From assembly GCA_014825775.1 (NCBI GenBank), contig MVAQ01000064.1, positions 1-64,000 of the forward strand: a stretch of 64,000 nucleotides of DNA, read 5' to 3'. Numbering within the stretch: the stretch's first letter is position 1; each line of letters begins with the position of its first letter. Shown here piece by piece: positions 35,931 through 47,236 of the stretch. This DNA comes from Krasilnikovozyma curviuscula (lineage: Eukaryota; Basidiomycota; Tremellomycetes; Cystofilobasidiales; Mrakiaceae). Position numbers and translations under genes: made by a program. Below the pieces are notes generated by a model, which saw nothing but the letters and a program-made list of their open reading frames with translations, had not been told where the DNA came from and did not search any database.

Positions 35931-36607
35931 CTAGATCTGACCTTGATAACCTCTAATCTTCTTAATCTTGCTGCTGTTTATTAAGTGTGGTATTGATCCT
36001 GGGACTGAATCTCTGACAACTTTGACGTTTCTCGCAGCGATAGCCCTGCCTTCTTTGGTGGTGAATCTTTTCTTCTTGACAAACTGGGAAGCTGCAGCGG
36101 CAGAAGAACGGCTGTAGATCTAGATTTAAACATTAGGAAAAAAAAGTAACAATTGAAAAAGAAGAGGTTGTCACATCAGCCTAGCCTGCAGAATTGTAGA
36201 AGAAAACACTTACACTATATTGAACTGAACCACAGTCGTAAGTGTCGCCGGATGTAAAGCTGCTGTAGCATACACAGAATCCATTTGACGCATCCTTACC
36301 ATACTCAATGCCTATAGTGCTTGTAGAGGAACTGCACCTCTCTATGCAAGCTTCGGCAGTCAATGGAGACGTCGTTGCGTAGGCTCCCGTTCCTCGTGTA
36401 CCAGAGGCAGCGTAACAGACATTGGCTCCTGCAGTGCCACCGGATCCTCCCACACGACTCCATGCAGTTCCAATTTTGGACATCTGAGCGTTATGTTATG
36501 TGAGTTTGGCAAAAATCAGAGGACGCGCCTATTAGGAACAAAACAACAACGGACAAACGCACCGAGTTGACAACATTTATCCGGCCGGTACAAAGGTTCT
36601 CTGTCAT
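35931..36607 (-). CDS. WSC-like small Cys/Thr-rich protein with a basic tail
   Basis: Three exons: MTENLCTGRINVVNS; then MSKIGTAWSRVGGSGG through NVCYAASGTRGTGAY, LTAEACIERCSSS, IGIEYGKDASNGFCVCYSS and CGSVQYS; then IYSRSSAAAASQFVKKKRF to RGYQGQI. The order C-Y, TxExCxxxC, GxEYGxxxxCxC is that of the WSC carbohydrate-binding domain. In most fungi this domain is extracellular and preceded by a signal peptide. Here no signal peptide or membrane segment is visible, although a missed first exon (in-frame ATG also at 36617-36619) could supply one. The C-terminal exon is strongly basic (KKKRF, RNVKVVR), unusual for a wall protein. Confidence 0.6.
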
Positions 36608-36619
36608 TAAGATGGTCAT

Positions 36620-37114
36620 AGATTAGAAGAAGATGGAAAGGTCAAGGAAGAGTCTCCTTACTCTCTATTAGTTTATTTATTCTTCGACCTCCTTCTGTAA
36701 GCTGACTTCACCCGTCTCCACTTTCATCTACGATAACCCATCTTATTACAATATTCCCACTTGGTCAACATGAGATTGCGATCGAAACTGGTCCAACAGA
36801 CAACAACGAGACCAGAGAACTATCAAGAGGCACTTAAAAATTCTCATGGAGCTGCCTGAGATGCTAATAGATTTGCTGTAAATCATTTTCTTGAAGTTAG
36901 TAGTGTTGTAAGCTGTCAGTAAATGGAAGACGGTATCTTTTGGACCCCTGGTTCTAGGCGTTGGTAAACCTCTCGTGCTTTAGGTTAGGCTCTGTCTAGC
37001 TTTAATCGGGGAGTCGTTGCACAACAGACCTTGACTTATCTCACAGACATTCATGACCGAGAATAATAAAATGCTCTGATGTACATACAACATTCCCTAA
37101 TGCGCATAGTATCT
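36620..37114. other. intergenic region before the first tandem regulator
   Basis: No gene supported. A TTAGGTTAGG word near 36981-36990 resembles the CCTAA repeats at the left edge. Confidence 0.4.
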
Positions 37115-40100
37115 TCAAAATTCTGTCCAATCAAACAAGAAACCATCCGATACCTCCTGGTGCTCGACGTTGATGCGGTTTGCTTGGTCGTGAAGAGCTT
37201 GTGTGAAATCAAAAGAATCAAGGAAAGAGAGCTCTGGTACTTCATGGTGTTCAGATGCTAGGACGGTGGTTTTAGCCTTACCATACAAGTCATAAAGCCG
37301 AAGTGGGGGGAATAAGTTACGAGGACCTTTGGAGCAGAGAGAGATACTGAGAATCTAACCTTCAAGTCAGGGAGCCATTCTTTCTTGAGCTGTTCCAGGG
37401 CAAGGACGCCCCACCGGGCGACACCCCAAGTAGAACTGAGTTTCCGTTGTGCCGCGAGGATCAATTCCAAATTGGTAAGAGCCATTTTAGGGTCATCATC
37501 GACTGTTGCTTGCATCACGAACATAATTCCAGCGTGTGTTGCTGCGTGTGGTACAGATAAAGGTGCTCTTTGGAGTCCATATAGAGAGTCGAAGAGCTTT
37601 AGAGAGGAGAGGTGGAGGCACATCAGCTTGAAAAATGGGAAATAGTTGGAAAGGTAACTTACAGTGAGTAGGTTGAGAATATCGTTAGCCGCTTTGTTGC
37701 AGGTTACAGCAACAGACTGCAACGGCTGTGGGACAGGATTTGATGCGAAGGTCAATCGATAGAATGGGCGATTGAGCAGGATAGTGATGTACTGATAATC
37801 ATAGCGGCTCCAGTCGATGAGTTACGAGTCATACGGAACAAATAAGGATAAATAAGACAGAAGAGACTAACCCAATAAGTGAGGTGAAGAGTAAGGATGT
37901 GGGGAAGAGGTGGGTGAGGACCCGCGGGATTCATTTGAAGGGGGGCAGGTAGATTCGCAAACCAATCGCCCATTTGGTCGGACATGCATTTGTAGGAAGC
38001 CATGCATTCCAATGATGTAAGATTTGGAGTTGAAGTGTAGCTGAAAGTTAGATAGAACTCGAAGTCAATCCCACGCCATCATCTTCGAAAGAGGGGCTCC
38101 CTGTGGGAAAGAATGACTAACAAAGTCTCATAAATTGCAGCAATAATCACTGAAAGATCCCGTAGAGCTGTAGCAGTACTAGACTGGAATGACGGTCTAG
38201 CAGCAGCCGCAGCTCCATCTTTCACGAAGTACGCATTTCTGATAAGGGGCTTAGTTGGTTTCCAGAGCCTGGCGTCTTTTTCTGTATTGATCGGCGCCAG
38301 TCTGACTTTGACGTCTTTGGTGGGAAACAATATTGGCCGTCCTCCAGTGATTGCCATCGTTCTAGAATCAGTCACGGAAGTAAGAACATCAGTCAAATTG
38401 CATATCTAGTGCGTCGAAATGAGACCCACTTATCGAAAGCGTATCTAGGATTTTCAATAAATAATTGGAAGTAGAATGATGTCAACAGAGACACAGGAAA
38501 AAGAACCAGATTCGGAATGGACTGAGCGCTCACAACGTCCAAAACAGCTCATCCCGCTCCAGCTTCAATTCCTCCGTGAGTTGCCCAGATTCGACTAGAG
38601 TGCTTGCGTCTACATGAAGTCCCAAGTTTTGACTGGTCATAGCGATAAGTCCAAGGAAGGCAAACCCTGAAAAGCAGCAAAAGGTGAACACCAACTGTCA
38701 CTTAGAGGTCGCGAGCAACCAGAAGATAAACGATGGACGTACCACTGTCGATTAAAAGCTTCCCGTAATTGAAGTTCTGAAGAACTATCATTCCTCTGAG
38801 AGTGCTGAGCATAGGGCGTTCGAGTTCATATTCCAGCGTGGAGATGACTTTGCTATACAGCGCGCGGACGGTCGCTTTCTTAATTTGATAGAACGGTAAC
38901 GGGGGTGTTCCTGACAAGCCGTCTTCATCATAGCTATCTGTGAGGAAACAGGAAGCAACAGCTAAGACTGAGTTGTGAAGAAGAGCCGAGTAGTTGTGGG
39001 TTCTTATTGGATTTGGTGGTGTGTCTTCTGGCGTGGCAGTACAGCAGATGACCATATCCCGTCTGAAAGCTACCATATCTACCGCCTGAGGAATGGAAAT
39101 TAATTAAAGATGTCAATATGTCAATAACTTTTTGTTTGTCTTCAAGCAAGCAGATGATGGCTCACATAACCAGAGTTCCATGAAGCACCGTACAACTCAT
39201 ACACGTCCAGAAGTGTCTCGTGAAGGTCGTAACTCAAGTCGACATTCTCCGGCAAATTAAGATTCCAGATATACTCTTCAGTCTCCGTTGTCAAGCCAAT
39301 GTTGTTGGTTCGAAGCGCTGAGGGAGGCGGTAGGAAGGTAGGTCTTGTCCCACGGAACATTGGTTCATTGAGGTAGCTTGCTGCAACCGATGGCCCTGAG
39401 TAGTTAGACACCGCCCCGCTTTCTACATCAACCAACTTCGAACATTTTGGATGAGCAAGACTTTGAGAGTATTAGAAGCTAAAAAGCCAAGGTGATAAGA
39501 CTTACTTTTATTTGGCCAACACGGTCGATAATTCCGCCAGTAGTGTGATCACCTGCGGTACCCTCATCACTAATTGTTTCAAAACCGTTGCTAGAAGATG
39601 AACCTAACTCATCAGACCCGTCTTGGACATCAGTTTGACCACCACTCGTGGCCGGCGTTGCAGCATCGAGCAGAGTGCTGCAGGTCGGGCAAGAATGGAT
39701 GATTGACTCCAATTCTTTGATGCGAGCTTGGAGAGCTGCTGTATGAACGTTAATGGGACTGTAATCGTAAGAAAAAGCAAACGTCCGGGTCAGTTCAGGG
39801 TGTGTAGGCGTTCGACAGAGATTCAATACACCAGCCCTCCTTGCCCTCTGAAGAGCCAAAGTCCCTCTGGAATAATGTGAATGGTTTAACTTACGCTCTT
39901 CCATCGATTTTGGTGCTGTACTCGCACTAGATGACAGCAAAACAGAAACTGTGAGCGACAACGCCTTGCAAACGGAAGACGGAACAGCACCGTACAATCA
40001 AGCCCTTTTGGGTACATAGCCCGCAGGCTGGAACTGCTCCGTCACATCTCTTCCTCCTATCAAGATTTCCAGCAACACAACAACGTGAAACCGTCCAGCA

Positions 40101-40240
40101 AAATGGCCGTCAGCTTGTTCCCCAGCGGGCTAGGAACCGATAGGTGAGCAAACTCACTTCGATCTGCAAGAAAAGCAAGCTCGTTTGACATGAGTGACTG
40201 ACCTCCCTTTCTTATTGGGACTGGTTCTGTCTTCAGGCAT
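37115..40240 (-). CDS. Zn2Cys6 transcription factor, tandem copy 1
   Basis: Nuclear regulator. The start MPEDRTSPNKKGRSVTHVKRACFSCRSK gives the first half of the zinc cluster; the next exon RKRCDGAVPACGLCTQKGLIVR and then CEYSTK complete C-x2-C-x6-C-x6-C-x2-C-x8-C. A leucine-type linker (NVHTAALQARIKELESIIHSC) follows, then the fungal-specific middle domain (LPENVDLSYDLHETLLDVYELY, MVAFRRDMVICC, GRPILFPTKDVKVRLAPI). A conserved acidic/aromatic C-terminus, ELSFLDSFDFTQALHDQ then FLFDWTEF, may activate transcription. It closely parallels the next gene in motif order and intron sites. The stop is at 37115-37117. Target genes unknown. Confidence 0.85.
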
Positions 40241-40441
40241 GTCTTGGATAGTAGCGAACGAGTGCGGCAGGAGACGACCAGAAACCTGGAACCCAGACTT
40301 TCGCTCTCAGTGAATTGCCAAATCGGGATTTTGCATGACGGAAACCGACGCTGGGTCGCTGCTTCGCGACAAGCAGCCAAAATTACATTATTAACTACTG
40401 CTCTAATGTACAAACAACACGCCTTGTTGCAGTGAAATTTT
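40241..40441. other. 201-bp gap between tandem regulators
   Basis: Holds the whole upstream region of copy 1 and the 3' flank of copy 2. The words TCTAATGTACAAACAACA here and TCTGATGTACATACAACA after copy 1 (37076-37093) are homologous, so the duplicated unit reaches past the stop codon. Confidence 0.6.
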
Positions 40442-43400
40442 TCAAAGTTGGGTCCAATCAAACAAGACACCGCGGGTCACCTCCTCCTGCTCGACGCTGA
40501 TGTGATTCGCTTGATCGTGAAGGATTTGTGTGAAATCGAAAGAGTCGAGGAACGAGAGATCCGGTACCTCATGCTGACCGTGCGGTAGTGTGGAAGTCTC
40601 AGTCTAAAAGGTTTGAGTATCGCTGACGCCGTTAGAAACTGATCTGATAATGGAAGGAAAGCATAGCAAAACACACCTGCAACTGGGGAACCCACTCCTT
40701 CTGCAGTTGCTCCAGGGCAAGAACACCCCATCGAGCGATCCCCCAGGTAGAGCCCAGTTTGCGCTGAAAGGCGAGAACCGTTTCAAGATGGGCGAGAGGA
40801 ATCTGAGGGTTGTTTTCGATTGACGCCTGCATGAGTAGCATGATTCCTGCGTGCGTTGCAGCATGAGGTACTGAGAGTGGCGCTCTTTGGATCCCATACA
40901 GTGCGTCAAAGATCTAAAATGATTCGATGTGAAGCGAACGGTGTGAGCGAGGGAACGGCGCAGCAGGGAGTTGAGTGGAACTCACCGTCAGAAGGTTGAG
41001 GATGTCGGTAGCAGCTTTGTTACACGTTGGAACAACAGCATTCAGAGAAGATGGTAGTGGAGTCGAAGTGAAGCTTAATCGATAAAACGGCCGATTCAGC
41101 AAGATGGTAGTGTACTACAAAAAGACGGCGACACTAACTGTCAGTGATACACCTAAAGCAGGAAGAGAATTTATCGAGATTTTACTGACCCAATAGGTGA
41201 TGTGAAGTGTGAGAATGTGCGGAAGAGGCGGATGATGCGCTGCAGGGTTGATTTGGAGTGCCCCAGGTAGATTCGCGAACCAGTCCTTCATTTGTTGGAC
41301 TAGGATCTTATGAGTGGCCAGGGATTCGGGTGATGTAAGGGTTGGTGTTCCAGTATAGCTGGTATGAATATGGGGAGTTGTCAAGGTATTAAAAATCAAC
41401 AGCACCAAAAATATACAACACAACAAAGACAAAACTCACAAAGTGTCGTACATCGCCGCAATCATTATCGCAAGATCTCTATGAGCAGCAGCAGTACTGG
41501 ATTGGAATGAAGGTCTTGGTGTAGCAGCTACTTCGTCTTTGGCAAAGTAGGCGTTCCTGACACCTGGTTGGGCTGGCTTCCAGAGTCTCGCATCTTTGGT
41601 AGCATTGACTGGTGAAATTTTGACTTTTACGCCCTTCGTTGGAAGCCAAATTGATCTTCCGCTTGTAATAGCCATCATTCTTGAGTGGGTGGTCGTTACC
41701 AAATTCAGAGAGAGCGGTGAGTACCGTGTCAACAGAATTCGGCAGGAGAAGTGAATCTCACTCACTTATCAAAGGTATACCTGGCAGACTCAAGAAAAAA
41801 GAGGGAGAAGAAGAAGCGAATTCACTGTGGTGAGCGGGGGTTTGAAGACTGAGAGGTGTCGGTAATTTGCTTACAAGGTCCAGAATAACTCATCGCGCTC
41901 CATCCTGAGCTCCTCGGTAAGCGGACCAGATTCTACCAGGTTTGTCGAGTCTACATGAAGACCCAGATTCTGACTCGTTGTGATGATGAGTCCAAGAAAA
42001 GCAAATCCTGGATTGCGCAAGAAGCCAAAAAAAAAAGGGGGGGGGAGTCAACTGGAGGTTGCAAGCGAGCTGAACAGGAGCGATGGACTAACCGCTATCA
42101 ATCAACAACTTGCCATAGTTGAAGTTCTGCAGCACTATCATTCCCCTCAGAGTACTCAGCAGGGGCCGTTCGAGCTCGTATTCCAGCGCAGTGATGATCT
42201 TTGTGTAGAAGCTCCGAATGGTTGCCTTGCTTACCTGACAGAACGGCAGAGGAGAAGTTCCCAACAGGCCCTCTTCGTCGTACGCGTCTGTAAGGAAACA
42301 TGAAGCAACGGCCAGAACAGAGTTGTGCAGGAGAGTTGAGTAATTGTGGGTTTTGGTCGAGGTCGGAGGGGAGCCGTCGGAGAAACCGGTACAGCAGATG
42401 ATCATGTCGCGTCTGAAAGCGACCATATCCACCGCCTTACGGAAGAGAAAGGCAGATTATGAGTTTGTTTTTGGTGTGAGAAAGAAGAGTCGAGGATAAT
42501 TGAATCTCTTACGAAGCCAGAGTTCCAAGACGAAGCATACAGTTCATAGACGTCGAGCAGCGTTTCATGAACCTCGAATGTTAGATCCGTATCCTCTGGA
42601 AGGTTCATATCCCAGAAGTATTCCTTGTTTCTATTCGCGCTGGGGTTGCTACTGTTCGTACGAAGAGCAGAAGGTGGGGGAGAAAAGGCTGGTCTTGATT
42701 CCCGATAGGTTGTTTCACTGATATAACGTGAGATGGAAGGCCCAGCGAACTCCGATACTGCTCCAGTCTCTACGTCAGAAACCTAAAATGAGAAGCAGAA
42801 CATCAGAAGAACGAAAGATGAAGGGTGCGATGCGACAAGCATAAACAGAAACTGTTGAGGTCACCTGCAGTTTTCCAACACGTTCAGTGATGGCAACACT
42901 ATCAGCATCACTTCTATCATCAGGGCTATTGCTTGAGAATGGACTTGAATCTTCTGGGCGGTCTTCTAGATCTGTTCGGCTCCTGCAGCTTGGCTGTGAG
43001 GCATTAAGAAGAGCACTGCAGCTGGAGCAGGAGTGTATGATAGATTCTAATTCCTTGATACGCGCTTGCAGAGCAGCTGTATGCACGTTGACAGGACTGT
43101 GAAGGATAAAGTGGGTCAGGTCAGTCTCTCTTGGCGTCTAATACGGCGCACACCACAGCGTGAACCTTTGAGAAGGCTCTCTCCGTTCAAAAATGTAAAA
43201 AATCGTCATAACATACGCTCGACCATCTATCTCTGTGCTGTATTCACACTGTACAAGAAGGAGGTGGTAGTAGAAGAAGGTTAGTGAAAATCCCAGCCTG
43301 GTGACTGGAAGTAGCAACCGTACAATCAAACCCCTCTTCGTACAAAGCCCACATAATGGCAAACCACCGTCACATTTCTTCCTCCTAGAAGACAGACATG

Positions 43401-43583
43401 AGCGAGCACAAGGATTTTGTGAAGGAGAGAGGGGGAGCCGTCAGTGTCGTTGGCTCGGGGCGCCGGTTGCCCTAGCGCAACGAGCTTGGAAATCACTCAC
43501 TTGGCTCTGCAGGAGAGGCATGCCCGTTTGACATGACTGACTGATCTCCCCTTTTTCGCAGGACGCGGTTCGTCTTCGGCCAT
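40442..43583 (-). CDS. Zn2Cys6 transcription factor, tandem copy 2
   Basis: Paralogue of the neighbouring regulator. The start is MAEDEPRPAKKGRSVSHVK, then RACLSCRAK, RKKCDGGLPLCGLCTKRG and CEYSTEIDGRA for the zinc cluster. The linker NVHTAALQARIKELESIIHSC is nearly identical to copy 1. The middle domain shows LPEDTDLTFEVHETLLDVYELY, MIICCTGFSDG, ALEYELERPLLSTLRGMIVL, GRSIWLPTKGVKVKISPV and SVPHAATHAGIM. The C-terminus is LSFLDSFDFTQILHDQANHI, then VLFDWTQL, at TGA 40442-40444. Intron positions match copy 1. Divergence is concentrated in the acidic linker (residues ~110-170), as expected where DNA-binding specificity or protein contacts change. Confidence 0.85.
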
Positions 43584-43908
43584 TCCTCGTGGAGATCAGA
43601 ATGTGGACGATAGGCAGAAAACGTTTTCCATTCCAATCCAAAAGTGGCTCCGAACAATGCTTTTTTTTTTTCTTGCTAGAAGACTGTTGCAAGAGATAAA
43701 GACATAGAGCCGCGGGATGAAGTACGTAGGAGGAGAACTGAGCGGGAATGCAGAAATGGAGCATGCAGTAGAAAAACCACGCGTCTTGCGGGGCTCAATG
43801 ACTGCAGGTGAAAACAACATATTTACGTCCCTCTATAAAGAAAACATGAAAAAGAAGACAGCTGAGTTATAAGATTGGACTACTCATGAAAACCGAGCGA
43901 TTCGCGGA
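43584..43908. other. gap upstream of copy 2; no gene seen
   Basis: Contains a 10-T run near 43663-43673 and no supported frame. It should hold the copy 2 promoter. Confidence 0.4.
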
Positions 43909-45340
43909 TTAGTGCCAGTGAGCGAGTGAGATGGGTCGTTGGCGACGACCAGGAGCAGGAGAGATGTCCCTGCTGCGGCCAGCGCTGCTCGTACGGCTAT
44001 GTGGAGCCTTAACAATCTTGGGGAGATAGTATGGGTGGATGGCGTGATGGTGGTGGTGGTAGTGGTGATGATGATCGGGGCTGACTTCGTTCAGGTTGGT
44101 GGAGCTGTTGTTCGGCGAGCTTGGGCCAGAGACGTCGCCTTGGAGACCATCGTCCGAGAAGGAGGTGATCCATTGTTTGAAGAAGTGCAGCCAGTGAGGG
44201 GTTGACGGGATCCAGTGGCCTGTGTATGCAAGTGAGAGTGATATAAGTGTTGATTCGATTGGGTTTGGGTGACTCTACGAGACCTAGCAAAGGACGAACT
44301 CACCCCCACTGTGCGTTTCAAGACGGTTGTCCTCCGACTGTTCAGCAAGCTCGACCGTCCGCTCCGTTCTGATGACAGGGTCGTTCTTACCTGTCACGGT
44401 CAGCGTAGGCGTTTCAGGTCCGAGCGGGAACCACGCGTCGAGGTTGGGTGTCTTTGGGACCGGGACATATGAAGCGACGATGACGGCGAACTTGAATGGC
44501 GGATGGAGTGGGGTTGTCGACTGGGCGAAGATTGGGTGGAGGGAGGGCCTCACGAGGACCGAGGTGAGGAGAGCGGCCATGCATCCTCCCTGGCTGAAGC
44601 CGAAGATTCCCTGATGAGAGAAAGGAGAGTGAGTACCACACCCTATACCACAACAGCAAGGAAGAGCACCAGATACCTACATCGAAGGGAGCAGTCTGCT
44701 GGTCGAGGAAGTCTTTGATGTACTGCAGCGACTCCTCGAAGCCGAAGTAGACCTCCTCGTGGTAGTGGGTCATGAATCCCTGGGCGCTGTCTGAGGTCCA
44801 CCAGGCCCTGGGTTCAGTTGCGATGTTGTCTGTGATGGCTGATGCTGGGGTGGTGGGCGGCAGCGGGACCTCATCGGCCAGGTCGGGCACTGCAGGGGAG
44901 AGAGAAAAGAAGGCGCGTCAGCTTCCCAGAATGAAAATATTTCATATTGCTTTCTCTTAGCGCTCACTTCGCATTACATGAGGTTGCTGTAAAAGAGCCA
45001 ATGCGTCATCAGTGTCTATGCTTCAAACCCACGTACTACACTGCCTCGACACATACCTCTAAAATAACTGGAGAGAACAGCTGTCAAAGTCAGTACTGGT
45101 CAAGCAAACAATACTGAACAAAAACAAGACGCTCACCAAACTCAACTTCGTCTCCACACTCTTCACGCAAGTGCTCGATCTTCTGCGCAAAGATGTGGGC
45201 GTTCTGAGTGTAACCTGGGAGAGCTATGAACCGAAACGAAACGAAAAGACAAACTCAAAGTTGGCATGAGTTGGAGTAGCAGCGCGACGAATCATCTCTC
45301 GCACACACTCACCAAGAACTCTGAGTGGACGACGAGGCAT
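43909..45340 (-). CDS. FSH1-type serine hydrolase with a His-rich C-terminal tail
   Basis: Alpha/beta hydrolase of the family called 'serine hydrolase FSH' (dihydrofolate reductase-like in older databases), cytosolic or mitochondrial. The start MPRRPLRVLGE is followed by LPGYTQNAHIFAQKI and VEFVYLEPPHV-type early strands. The nucleophile elbow is GIFGFSQGGCMAALL (G-x-S-x-G); the acid is likely the Asp of TGKNDPVI and the base the His of SGGHWIPSTPHW. After the catalytic core, where the family normally ends, about 85 residues follow: a Ser/Asn region, PDHHHHYHHHHHAIHPYYLPK, then a basic Ser/Arg tail ending RPISLAHWH. This extension is the unusual part. Six or seven introns. Confidence 0.8.
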
Positions 45341-45640
45341 GGTGAGTGAGGGGCCAGTGACGATAGAGAGGGTGAGGGGATGTCAGTGGTAGTTGTCGAG
45401 GAACTAGGAGAGAGAAGAAAGGGTAAAAAAAACTTGATGGTGCTCACTATTTATGCTGCAAAACTTTCTACTAGCCTGCAGAGGACGGGAATGAAACCAG
45501 CTCGAGCGACTACTTGCTTTCATGATCAGCGGGGGCGGGGGGTTCGGTGGCTCCAATTCGGAATAACTTGAACACAGACAGCGGACGCTCTCCACCAAGT
45601 TGATTGAAAGTCTGCACCTGTCGATGAGGACATCCATTAG

Positions 45641-45690
45641 AAAGTAAGAAAGAAAGAAAGATAGAAAATACGAAAGAAAGAAAGAATACT
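45641..45690 (+). repeat. imperfect GAAA/AAAG microsatellite
   Basis: Purine-only run made of AAAG units with one ATAG and one ATACG interruption. Confidence 0.8.
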
Positions 45691-46293
45691 TTTCAAGAGA
45701 GTTCTGGAGTTGGGGAAGCAGGATGAACTAACTTCTCAACAGACACTAGAGTCATCGCTCCATCATCATTGGCGAGGATGTGAACCCCCCGTCGTCAAAG
45801 TCAATAAATCACACAGACTGTGGGGGGGAAGGGGGGTTAATGAAAGGAGGATTGCCGTTCCTCGGCGCCTATTTAACGCACCTTGAGCAGAGCGGAAATG
45901 ATACCAGCTCGCCCCTCCACATTTATGAGGAGGACGTCCTGACTGAGACTGGTGCTGCACTCGCAGCGCAAGGAATTCGTACTAACAAAAGAAAAAGAAG
46001 TGCGGTGTGGTGGTGCTCGTTTACTTGCCAGCAACAAGCATGGCATGACATGACATGGAACCAGATGTTCATGCTGACCACACACCATCTCTCCTCATGC
46101 CGACCCTGCCGATACTCCCACCAACGGAATCTTCACGCAACAGACCTCAAATTAACATAACATCCAGGCAATCTGAAAAAGTCAAATCTATAGAGGACAG
46201 TTCGAGGTACGTATGAACGTGGTTAGCGCGGAGGCATTCCGGTGCCAAATGTTGAAAAGGAAACTTGGCTCGATGGTCTCGACATTACTTCTA

Positions 46294-46313
46294 CTGCTGC
46301 TGCTGCTGCTGCT
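46294..46313 (+). repeat. (CTG) trinucleotide repeat
   Basis: About six to seven CTG/TGC units in a non-coding region. Confidence 0.8.
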
Positions 46314-47236
46314 TCAATTGAACTGATCTCTAATCTCGTCATTCCACAGACTTCAGAATGATTAAAGATTTTGACTGTCAGAGGCACAGAATCACACCCC
46401 CTCTTCTGTCACCAAATAGGAGGTCGTCTGTATTCTCAGGTTCGATCCTCCCTTTGCGTGTATGCTCGATCTTTATTGAAATCTGGGAAAACGCTGTGAG
46501 TGAATGGGTCGTTGCGCCCTGGGTTTCCTCCGGGCCCTCCAGAATCCTGGGGGCGACGCCCCTGAAACGCAGCCCACAGCGTCGCCATTGTCGCGGTTCG
46601 ACAGGGTGTGTGTGCGTTTTGGTGTATATACCACTACCGACACTGAAAGATGATCCCCGTCTCTCTCTTCTTCCTTTCGGTGTCCCGTCGCTCTGAATAT
46701 AAAAAAAATAACAGAACAACAAGACGGACTCCAAAGTGCGTCGAGACAAGGCCAATTTGGGCTTAAATTGCACCCCCAGTCTCCACGGCGGATTTCAGAC
46801 CCTACTCCGGCCAGCTGCTCAAAATTTCTCGCTCTGTCGGGTCTTAACGACGAACTACCACTGCCATTCTCTGTGCTGACACCAGGATCCCTTCGACCGG
46901 CCACTAGTGAGTGGGCAGTATCGTTTGTTTTTGTGGACGGTGCATAATTCATGCTTGTTCGACCAGCACGCACGTCGGGCGAAATGGCCTGCTGAACGAC
47001 TGGCTCGCTCTCCCTCAGAGTCACCTAATATCTCTTTCACACGGCGTACAGTCTTATTACGCCAATATAGGTCCCCTGGAAGGAAGTGCCGCCGAAGAGT
47101 GCAGTCCGTCCTCATCTCGACGGCGACCGATTGGTTGACAGCGAAGACTCTCTCGGCGCGGGAGAAAAATCAATAGACGTCGAGCACCTTTTTTTCTCTA
47201 GCCCTCTCACCAACCCCTGATAGCAACCTGTGGGAG

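Larger units (their letters stand above)
45341..47236. promoter_or_regulatory. 1.9-kb upstream region of the MedA-like gene
   Basis: No convincing gene on either strand. Simple repeats occur: GAAA-type (45641-45690), CTG (46294-46313) and G/C-homopolymer clusters near 45823-45836. A long, frame-poor upstream region is a known trait of fungal developmental regulators, so a complex promoter or a long leader with upstream ORFs is likely (inference). Confidence 0.4.

Noticed and set aside
45780..46160. 126-codon plus-strand ORF
   Set aside because: No domain and no supported splice neighbours; it lies within the repeat-bearing upstream region and is probably chance.
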